DNA from: an uncultured Actinomyces sp.
GTDB taxonomy: Bacteria > Actinomycetota > Actinomycetes > Actinomycetales > Actinomycetaceae
Reading direction: 5' to 3'
Assembly (NCBI GenBank): GCA_916719935.1
Contig: CAKAPY010000082.1
Location: 1-6,435, forward strand
Length of the DNA stretch: 6,435 nucleotides
Position 1 is the stretch's first letter. Each line of letters opens with the position of its first letter. Under the pieces are notes generated by a model. It was not told the origin of the DNA. It did not search any database and saw nothing but the letters and a program-made list of their open reading frames with translations. Both the position numbers and the translations under genes were made by a program. Of this stretch, positions 1 to 5,545 are shown piece after piece.

Positions 1-61
1 AAACCGTCGAAGGAGCAACTCCTGCTGCTCGGGCGACATCGGCCCGCGTTGCTCGTTCCAT
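1..61 (-). CDS. LacI-family transcriptional repressor, N-terminal fragment (cut by the left edge)
   Basis: Read on the minus strand, an ATG at 61-59 opens a frame that stays open to the edge. It begins MERATRADVA and continues RAAGVAPSTV, which matches the start of the LacI/GalR helix-turn-helix (typically T-x-x-DVA-x-x-AGVS-x-STVS). A GGAG ribosome-binding site at 73-70 stands 8 bases before the ATG, which supports this start. Members of the family bind a CG-centred palindromic operator as dimers and release it when a sugar binds the C-terminal domain, which is not in the window. The gene is divergent from lacZ, with 114 bases between the two start codons, so it is the natural candidate for the local repressor. 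It probably binds the paired sites at 110-125 and 3076-3091. The ligand cannot be judged from this fragment. The family call is secure despite only 20 residues because the helix-turn-helix is so characteristic. Confidence 0.85.
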   Translation of the reverse strand, partial: MERATRADVARAAGVAPSTV

Positions 62-149
62 TCTTTCTGCTCCGGATCTGCGATGGAATAAAAGTGCGTT
101 AACACAACAACTATAACGTGTTAGTCTTTGTGTACTGCAAGGAGTTTCA
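62..149. promoter_or_regulatory. Divergent control region between the LacI-family gene and lacZ
   Basis: This AT-richer spacer must hold the promoters of both divergent genes. On the plus strand TATAAC at 112-117 is a fair -10 element for lacZ, but no good -35 lies upstream of it. On the minus strand TATAGT at 115-110 with TTGCAG at 140-135 (19-bp spacing) could serve the regulator gene. Both -10 candidates lie inside the operator-like palindrome at 110-125, so a bound repressor would block both, giving repression of lacZ and autoregulation. A second, weaker near-palindrome, TGCGTTAACACA at 95-106 (5 of 6 base pairs), sits beside it. The AAGGAG at 139-144 belongs to the leader ORF. Promoter positions are inference only. 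Confidence 0.4.
110..125 (-). promoter_or_regulatory. LacI-family operator O1 upstream of lacZ
   Basis: ACTATAACGTGTTAGT is a 16-bp near-palindrome centred on CG, the usual form of LacI/GalR operators; 6 of its 8 base pairs are symmetric (ACTA..AC|GT..TAGT). Its reverse complement, ACTAACACGTTATAGT, matches the site at 3076-3091 at 14 of 16 positions, so the element is shared by the two promoters of the locus. It covers the likely -10 of lacZ and ends 25 bases before the leader start codon. The adjacent LacI-family gene is the probable source of its repressor. Confidence 0.7.
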
Positions 150-179
150 ATGTTGACTCACCTGAAAGGCTCATCATGA
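150..179 (+). CDS. Nine-codon leader ORF overlapping the lacZ start
   Basis: The strongest ribosome-binding site in front of lacZ, AAGGAG at 139-144, stands 5 bases before the ATG at 150. That ATG is not in the lacZ frame. It opens a short frame encoding MLTHLKGSS, whose TGA stop (177-179) overlaps the ATG at 176 of lacZ as ATGA. The arrangement predicts ribosomes loading at 150, terminating at 177-179 and re-initiating at once on lacZ, that is, translational coupling. The peptide is too short for a domain and has no run of a single amino acid that would suggest classical attenuation. An alternative is that the lacZ start at 176 is used directly through the weaker GAAAGG at 164-169, leaving the short frame as a by-product. 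I have no proof of expression. Confidence 0.45.
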   Translation: MLTHLKGSS

Positions 180-3019
180 AAATTATGCCCTCATACGCAC
201 CCTGTGTGGGAGCACTTTCTCCTGCTCGTGCGTATCTCGCTGATGATCCAGGGCAGATGAGCCTCGATGGCCGCTGGGCCTTCACCTATCACCGCGTTGA
301 TCCCAATCCTGGTGCGAATCCCGAAGATGCGTGTCCCCCGCCCCAGGTATCAAGCGAAGAGACGATCGATGTCCCAAGTCACTGGGTTCTCAGGGGAAAT
401 GGACGCTGGGGTGCCCCCGCCTATACCAACGTTGATTTCCCCTTCCCTGTGGATCCGCCTTTCCCTCCGGAAGATAATCCTGTCGGCGACTATTCTCGCC
501 GCTTCACATGTCCCAAGTCGTGGCTTTCGCAGGGAGGCCAGGTCCGCCTGCGCTTCGAAGGCGTTGAATCCCAGATCATTGTCTGGGTTAATGGCCAATG
601 GATTGGGATGGCTCGCGGTTCACGTCTCGCCCACGAATTCGACGTCACCCAGATGCTTGTTCCCGATGAAAATACGGTGACTCTTCGCGTTCATCAATTC
701 AGCGCAGGATCCTATCTTGAAGACCAGGATCAGTGGTGGCTCCCCGGAGTTTTCCGCTCCGTTTCACTGCGATACCTTCCTGACTTCTCCATTGAGGATC
801 TGTGGATCAATACCGATTACAAGGCCGGGCAAGGATGTGCGACCCTTGAGCTCAGAGTACGTGGGGCGCAAAGCGAAACGCTTGAAGCGAGTCTGGACAT
901 CGAAGGCCTCGGCGCCTCGGTGCTCACGCTCTCGCGTGGGGAGGACGGGCGCTACCGGAGTGAAAGCATTGGCCTCGGCAATGTCGAGCCGTGGAGCCCA
1001 CAATCGCCAAAACTTTACGCCGCGCGCGTGCAAGTCGTGGGGGAGAGCGGCCGCAAAACGGAAGAACGTCAACTGCGCCTCGGCTTCCAAAGGGTTGAAA
1101 TCGTTGATGGCGTTCTGCATGCCAATGGGCAGCCGCTGACGCTTAATGGTGTCAATCGCCATGAAATTCGTGCCGACGAAGGGCGAGTATTCAGCGAAGA
1201 ATTTGCGCGCGCCGATCTTGAACTCATGAAGTCGATGGGAATCAACGCGATCCGAACCTCCCATTACCCACCTCACCCGCGCCTTCTTGATCTGGCCGAT
1301 GAAATTGGGCTGTGGGTCATGCTCGAGGGGGATATTGAAACCCACGGTTTTGAGGGGAATCGTACGTGGATCGATAATCCCTCCGATGATCCGCGGTGGG
1401 AAGCCTCCTACCTCGACCGCACCGAACGTGCATTCGAACGCGACAAGAATCATGCCAGCATTTTCTGCTGGAGCTTGGGGAACGAATCCGGAACGGGACG
1501 TAACTTGGCAGGGGCCGCGCGTTGGCTCCGCGAACGCACCCACGGACGCGCCCTCGTCCACTACGAGGGCGACCATGCCATGGAGTACGTCGATATCTAC
1601 TCGCGGATGTACCCGACACTTGAAGAAGTTGCTGCGGTGCTCGACGATACGGATATGCGCGCGCCGGTTGCTGTCCCGAGCCATGCAAGTGCGGCTGTGG
1701 ATGACGCCGCGAAAGAGCGTATTCGCAGCGCTCCCTACATCATGTGTGAGTACCTCCACGCGATGGGGACCGGCCCCGGTGGAGCGGCCGCTTATGCCGA
1801 GCAAATGAGCCATCCTCGCCATGCTGGAGGCTTCGTGTGGGAGTGGCGTGACCACGCACTGTGGCGCCCCCTCCCTGATGGGCGCCGCGCTCTTGCCTAC
1901 GGCGGCGATTTCGGAGAGCGCGTGCACGACGGAAATTTCGTCTGCGACGGCTTAGTTGATGCGCTTTCGCGTCCCTATGCGGGGACCTGGGCATGGATTC
2001 GCGCACTCGCACCCGACGCGCCGATCCTTCAGGGTCGCTTGCAAAAATCGGGTGGCGAGGCCGAGGAGCGCTTGCGTGCACTGGCTTGTGGAGCTTCTTC
2101 CTGGCTCTCCTTAGACGAGGCCGAGTGCAGCGCAGTCTTTGATGATCGTGGACGCGTGGAGTCCGTGGGCGGGCTTGCGATAACGGCGGAGATCAGCGTT
2201 TACCGTGCGCCGACGGATAACGATCGCGGTCGCGGTCCCGTCGATTATTGGGGGATTTCCGCTGATGATCTGGGCCCGCTGGGAACGGGGACCGGTCAAT
2301 GGGGAGTCTCTCATGCCCAGCGATGGGAAATGGCACGTTTACATCTCCTGCGCAGAACTTGGCATGGAAGCGCCCGTGAGAACGGAAAGCGGGTGCTTGT
2401 CGAACGCTGGGCCCCGCCTGCTGCACAGTTTGGACTCGAGGCTCGCTGGAGTTTTACTCCCGTAGACGGAAAGGTGGGAGGCGCAACTGCGCGTGCTCCG
2501 CTGCCCGAAAACTGCCTCGCCGTCAAGGTCGAAATGACTCCCTACGGACACTGGCCCGAGCGCATCCCTCGTGCAGGGGTTCGTCTGTGCATCCCGGGAA
2601 CGGGGTGGACGGCCTCGTGGGTGGGGGAGACGGATATTGCTTATGCTGATATGCCCGGCGTCAATCCAGATGGGTTTGGGTGCGCTGAACTTGAAGATCT
2701 ATGGGATGTGGGCGTCAAGCCTCAAGAAGGCGGGCACCGACCGGGACTGAAGGTTCTTGAGCTGCGTGGGGAGGACTGCGCGTTCACGATCATTCCTCGA
2801 AGCGAGGTGGGGTGGAGTGCCTCGCTGTGGAGTGAGCAAGAGCTTGCCCAGGCGGGACACTGGGAAGACTTGCCGCATTCAAATCGGACTTTTGTTTGGC
2901 TTGACGCCATTCAAGATGGCATCGGGACTCGCTCGTGTGGCCCGGATGCACGCCCCGAATTCGGTGCACGGATGAATCCGATGACCATCGAATTCATTGT
3001 TTGTGTAACGGATCTATAA
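176..3019 (+). CDS. lacZ: Beta-galactosidase, glycoside hydrolase family 2 (LacZ type)
   Basis: This cytoplasmic enzyme should hydrolyse terminal beta-D-galactosides such as lactose by the retaining GH2 mechanism. It has 947 residues and no signal peptide. Domains in order: N-terminal sugar-binding jelly roll (about 25-205), Ig-like domain 2 (about 206-305), TIM barrel (about 306-610) and C-terminal beta-sandwich (about 645-945). By-eye equivalents of E. coli residues: acid/base E437 (in SLGNESG, E461), nucleophile E525 (in MCEYLHAMG, E537), Mg ligands E388 and H390 (E416, H418), N85 (N102), D183 (D201), H329 (H357), H363 (H391), Y479 (Y503), H528 (H540), W557 (W568), F588 (F601) and D591 (N604). 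The Ig-like domain 4 of E. coli LacZ appears to be missing. ATG 176 was chosen because GAAAGG stands 6 bases upstream and homology begins just after it; the frame is open back to a TTG at 128, but that lies next to the operator and lacks a ribosome-binding site. ATG 185 is possible. Substrate preference (lactose or galacto-oligosaccharide) is unresolved. Confidence 0.96.
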   Translation: MKIMPSYAPCVGALSPARAYLADDPGQMSLDGRWAFTYHRVDPNPGANPEDACPPPQVSSEETIDVPSHWVLRGNGRWGAPAYTNVDFPFPVDPPFPPEDNPVGDYSRRFTCPKSWLSQGGQVRLRFEGVESQIIVWVNGQWIGMARGSRLAHEFDVTQMLVPDENTVTLRVHQFSAGSYLEDQDQWWLPGVFRSVSLRYLPDFSIEDLWINTDYKAGQGCATLELRVRGAQSETLEASLDIEGLGASVLTLSRGEDGRYRSESIGLGNVEPWSPQSPKLYAARVQVVGESGRKTEERQLRLGFQRVEIVDGVLHANGQPLTLNGVNRHEIRADEGRVFSEEFARADLELMKSMGINAIRTSHYPPHPRLLDLADEIGLWVMLEGDIETHGFEGNRTWIDNPSDDPRWEASYLDRTERAFERDKNHASIFCWSLGNESGTGRNLAGAARWLRERTHGRALVHYEGDHAMEYVDIYSRMYPTLEEVAAVLDDTDMRAPVAVPSHASAAVDDAAKERIRSAPYIMCEYLHAMGTGPGGAAAYAEQMSHPRHAGGFVWEWRDHALWRPLPDGRRALAYGGDFGERVHDGNFVCDGLVDALSRPYAGTWAWIRALAPDAPILQGRLQKSGGEAEERLRALACGASSWLSLDEAECSAVFDDRGRVESVGGLAITAEISVYRAPTDNDRGRGPVDYWGISADDLGPLGTGTGQWGVSHAQRWEMARLHLLRRTWHGSARENGKRVLVERWAPPAAQFGLEARWSFTPVDGKVGGATARAPLPENCLAVKVEMTPYGHWPERIPRAGVRLCIPGTGWTASWVGETDIAYADMPGVNPDGFGCAELEDLWDVGVKPQEGGHRPGLKVLELRGEDCAFTIIPRSEVGWSASLWSEQELAQAGHWEDLPHSNRTFVWLDAIQDGIGTRSCGPDARPEFGARMNPMTIEFIVCVTDL

Positions 3020-3143
3020 CAATTGTCCGCTATGCAACGTAAAGCTAGCTTCTCAACGGTAGCCTAGCCTTATCGACTAACACGAGATAGTTAGTGATTC
3101 GGTATTCATATCGATCTACGACACGAACCAATGGAGGTTTCGC
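3020..3143 (+). promoter_or_regulatory. Intergenic control region between lacZ and the sugar-binding protein gene
   Basis: The 124-base gap is too long for a simple operon junction and carries its own operator (3076-3091), so the transporter probably has its own promoter here. No convincing -35/-10 pair is visible; TTGTCC at 3023-3028 with TAGCTT at 3046-3051 (17-bp spacing) is the best match I find, and it is weak. AAGCTAGCTT at 3042-3051 is a short palindrome without a loop. There is no terminator-like hairpin with a T-run after lacZ, so read-through from lacZ into the transporter is possible. GGAGG at 3133-3137, 6 bases before the next ATG, is the ribosome-binding site. Confidence 0.45.
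3076..3091 (+). promoter_or_regulatory. LacI-family operator O2 upstream of the transporter genes
   Basis: ACTAACACGAGATAGT is a CG-centred 16-bp near-palindrome with 6 of 8 symmetric base pairs. It equals the reverse complement of the site at 110-125 except at two adjacent bases just right of the central CG. It lies 52 bases before the start codon of the binding-protein gene, a position suited to blocking a promoter or early elongation. A further GTTAGT at 3090-3095 forms a perfect inverted repeat with ACTAAC at 3076-3081, separated by 8 bases, so the element may offer the repressor two registers of its right half-site. Confidence 0.7.
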
Positions 3144-4559
3144 ATGTTGAAGAAAAAGATGGCCGCTGGTGTCATCGCCCTGGCCATGGTAAGCACTCTA
3201 GGATTGAGCGCCTGCTCGAACGGCAGCAGCGACTCTTCTTCAAGTTCTGCAAGCGGTGGATCCGCATCGGGTTCGATCCCCAAGCCCGATGTTTCCTGCG
3301 ATATTCCCGCAACGAATCTTGATGATTCGAAGATCGACACCTCGAAGGTCGAAGGTGAAATTACCTTCCAGACTCAGGGTCTCAAGACCGACTTCGGCGA
3401 CTTCTTCACCAAGAAGATCAAGGAATTCGAGGACGCTAACCCCGGTGTCAAGATCAAGTGGACTGACCAGGCGGGCGGCGCCGAATTCGATCAGACCATT
3501 ACCGCTCAGGCAACGAACTGCCAGATGGCAGACGTTGTGAACGTTCCTTCCTCGACCATCCTGGCTCTGTCAAAGTCCAACCTCCTCATGGACTTCGACG
3601 TGAAGGCTCCCGGTATTGGTGACAAGTTCGTCAAGACCATTTGGGACTCGACCCAGCTGGGCGCAAACAAGCACCACACCGCACTTCCGTGGTACTTCGG
3701 CCCCTATATCACCACCTACAACAAGGAAGTTTTCAAGCGCGCAGGCTTGGATGAAAACACCTCTCCCAAGACCATGGAAGAGATGTTTGACTACGCTGCG
3801 AAGGTCGGAGCGGATGGCAAGGGCGACTACGGCATCTACGGTTCCCCGCAGTGGTACATGACCGCCCAGCTGCACGGCATGGGTGTCAACCTCATGAACG
3901 CTGATAAGACCGAGTTTAACTTTGCTGACAATGAGCAGGCAATCAAGTACGTGACCCGCCTCGCCGAGCTCTACAAGAGCGGTGCGATCCCGAAGGACTC
4001 GCTGACCGGTGAACCCGATCCGGGCAAGGCATACGCTGATGGAAACTTGGCATTCGGTACCCCGAATGCGTCCTTCCTCAAGTCTGTCAAGGCAAACAAC
4101 GCGACCGTCTACAACAACACCGGTGTCGGCCCCTTCCCGACCAACCCCGGAATCAAGCCGGTCTTCGAAGGTCAGTACATCGGCGTGTCCGTCTCGACCA
4201 AGAACTCTCCTCTGGCAATGAAGTTTGCCGAGTGGATCACCAACGCTGAGAACGAATACGCATGGACCCACGACGGTGGTGCGATCATCTTCCCGGCAGC
4301 AACAAGCGCTCTTGACAAGATCGCTGCTAACCCGCCGGAGATCGCAAATGATCCGGTCTTCAAGGCTGCATACGAAGAAGCCGCAAAGGCTGCAAAGGAC
4401 GCCGAGGCCTACACCGACGTCTTCTACACCACCGGCGCTGTTCAGGACAGCCTCGTTGAGAATGTGAACAAGGCAATCCGCGGAGAGGTCGACCCCAAGA
4501 CCGCTCTGAAGACTGCACAAGATCAGATGAACAAGAAGCTCAAGGCTCTGGGCGAATGA
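3144..4559 (+). CDS. Sugar ABC transporter substrate-binding lipoprotein (CUT1 family, SBP_bac_1 type)
   Basis: This 471-residue protein should bind an oligosaccharide at the outer face of the membrane and deliver it to the permeases downstream. Residues 1-23 form a lipoprotein signal peptide (MLKKK, hydrophobic core, lipobox LSA) followed by C24, the acylation site. Residues 25-44 are a Ser/Gly-rich tether. The rest has the pattern of family 1 extracellular solute-binding proteins: GEITFQTQG near 71, KKIKEFEDANPGVKIKW near 90-106, ALPWYFGPYITTYNKEVFKRAG near 180-201, the G-x-LAFG motif near 300-305, and KNSPLAMKFAEWI near 353-365. C52 and C126 are the only cysteines of the mature domain and might form a disulfide. 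GGAGG at 3133-3137 supports the start. Codon use is strongly biased to C- or G-ending codons, more so than lacZ, as expected for an abundant protein. Its place beside lacZ suggests a beta-galactoside ligand; the sequence does not prove it. Confidence 0.93.
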   Translation: MLKKKMAAGVIALAMVSTLGLSACSNGSSDSSSSSASGGSASGSIPKPDVSCDIPATNLDDSKIDTSKVEGEITFQTQGLKTDFGDFFTKKIKEFEDANPGVKIKWTDQAGGAEFDQTITAQATNCQMADVVNVPSSTILALSKSNLLMDFDVKAPGIGDKFVKTIWDSTQLGANKHHTALPWYFGPYITTYNKEVFKRAGLDENTSPKTMEEMFDYAAKVGADGKGDYGIYGSPQWYMTAQLHGMGVNLMNADKTEFNFADNEQAIKYVTRLAELYKSGAIPKDSLTGEPDPGKAYADGNLAFGTPNASFLKSVKANNATVYNNTGVGPFPTNPGIKPVFEGQYIGVSVSTKNSPLAMKFAEWITNAENEYAWTHDGGAIIFPAATSALDKIAANPPEIANDPVFKAAYEEAAKAAKDAEAYTDVFYTTGAVQDSLVENVNKAIRGEVDPKTALKTAQDQMNKKLKALGE

Positions 4560-4567
4560 TCTCACCC

Positions 4568-4603
4568 TTGCCGGGGCGAAACCGTAGTGTTTCGCCCCGG
4601 CAA
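4568..4603 (+). terminator. Strong intercistronic stem-loop between binding protein and permease genes
   Basis: TTGCCGGGGCGAAAC at 4568-4582 and GTTTCGCCCCGGCAA at 4589-4603 are exact reverse complements, giving a 15-bp GC-rich stem with a 6-base loop (CGTAGT). It begins 8 bases after the stop codon of the binding-protein gene and ends 30 bases before the permease start. No T-run follows on either strand, so it is not a textbook intrinsic terminator. Similar hairpins after binding-protein genes in other ABC operons cause partial termination or protect the upstream mRNA from 3' decay, which raises the binding protein over the permeases. That role is inferred here; the stem itself is plain in the sequence. 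Confidence 0.7.
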
Positions 4604-4633
4604 AACCCTTGAACAGCACCGAAGGACCTGACA

Positions 4634-5545
4634 ATGTCGTCGCGTACAGGACGTGCCCCAAGCCGATCTCTTAATGGGGCCGCGCGTTTCCGCCCGGGAT
4701 GGATGCCGTGGATCTGGATTACACTCCCGGTCTTGGCAATTATTACTTTCTACATCTATCCCTTCATCACAACGGTTTTCGTCTCTTTCACAAAAACAAA
4801 ACCGCTGCGAAAGATTGGTCCCTTCATTGGGATCGAGAACTATACCTACGTTCTCAACGACGCGGAATTTTGGGGTTCTCTTCGTAACTCGCTGATCTAC
4901 GCGGTCTGCGTTGTCCCTCTAATGGTGCTTCTCCCTCTTCTCCTTGCCCTCCTGGTCAAGTCCTATGTTCCGGGCATCGGATTCTTCCGCGCGCTCTACT
5001 ACCTGCCTGCGGTTTCTTCGCTCGTCGTCATTTCCTTGGCTTGGCGCTACCTGCTCAATGAAAGAGGACCAGTAAACAACCTCTTGACCTCATGGGGAAT
5101 GGATGCGGTCCCATTCCTCTCGAACCAATGGCTCATCCTCTTTTGCGCGATGCTCATTACCTTGTGGCAGGGCTTGCCCTACTACATGATTCTGTACTTG
5201 TCCGCTCTCGCGAACGTCGATAAGTCCCTCTACGAGGCTGCAGAACTCGACGGGGCGGGAAGTGTTCGTCGTTTCTTCACCGTCACTGTTCCGGGCGTCA
5301 AAGTCATGATGTTCTTGGTTGCGACACTCACAACCATCGGATGCCTCAAGATCTTCACCGAGGTCTACCTCCTTGGTGGAAGTGCCTCCCCGACAAAGAC
5401 CTTGACCATGTACATCCGAGATTGGACCGATCCAACATACGGGTCTCTAGGCAAGGGCGATGCAGCCTCGGTTTGCCTCTTCCTCATCACTTTCGGATTC
5501 ATCATTGCCTCCCAGAAACTCCAGAGGAAGGCTGAAGACCAATGA
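4634..5545 (+). CDS. Sugar ABC transporter permease, MalF/UgpA-like (CUT1 family)
   Basis: This 303-residue inner-membrane protein is one half of the translocation channel. About six hydrophobic segments are visible, near residues 26-52, 87-108, 118-139, 164-188, 223-245 and 277-294. The cytoplasmic EAA loop that docks the ATPase reads EAAELDGAGSVRRFF at 201-215 and ends in TVTVP (216-220), fitting EAA-x3-G-x9-I-x-LP with V for I and V for L. The motif IFTEVYLLGG near 240-249 is typical of first-permease members. The basic N-terminus (residues 1-22) has no signal peptide, as usual. ATG 4634 is supported by GAAGGA at 4621-4626, 7 bases upstream. It is the second gene of the transporter unit, behind the stem-loop at 4568-4603, and its stop codon overlaps the start of the next gene (ATGA), so the two permeases are probably made in equal amounts. 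Substrate follows the binding protein, probably a galactoside. Confidence 0.93.
   Translation: MSSRTGRAPSRSLNGAARFRPGWMPWIWITLPVLAIITFYIYPFITTVFVSFTKTKPLRKIGPFIGIENYTYVLNDAEFWGSLRNSLIYAVCVVPLMVLLPLLLALLVKSYVPGIGFFRALYYLPAVSSLVVISLAWRYLLNERGPVNNLLTSWGMDAVPFLSNQWLILFCAMLITLWQGLPYYMILYLSALANVDKSLYEAAELDGAGSVRRFFTVTVPGVKVMMFLVATLTTIGCLKIFTEVYLLGGSASPTKTLTMYIRDWTDPTYGSLGKGDAASVCLFLITFGFIIASQKLQRKAEDQ

Noticed and set aside
1..105. A minus-strand frame starting at GTG 105 (MLTHFYSIADPEQKEWNEQ...) overlapping the regulator start
   Set aside because: It reads smoothly but has no ribosome-binding site. The frame from ATG 61 has a good GGAG and encodes a clear LacI-family helix-turn-helix, so the other frame is its shadow.
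128..175. A longer lacZ protein starting at TTG 128
   Set aside because: The start lies 3 bases from the operator, has no ribosome-binding site, and the added 16 residues are not expected in LacZ homologues. ATG 176 is better placed.
764..1927. A 387-codon open frame on the minus strand inside lacZ
   Set aside because: It lies wholly opposite the catalytic core of lacZ, has no ribosome-binding site or recognisable domain, and is of the kind codon bias produces in GC-rich DNA.
3042..3051. AAGCTAGCTT as a lacZ terminator
   Set aside because: It is a 10-base palindrome with no loop and no following T-run, too small for a stable hairpin.
3131..3322. A plus-strand frame from ATG 3131 overlapping the binding-protein start
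   Set aside because: Its ATG lies beside the GGAGG ribosome-binding site of the binding-protein gene, and the frame is a plus-two shadow of the signal-peptide region.
3570..4661. A 363-codon open frame on the minus strand opposite the binding-protein gene
   Set aside because: The opposite strand encodes an unmistakable solute-binding protein. The long open frame follows from that gene's extreme codon bias, and its translation resembles no family I know.
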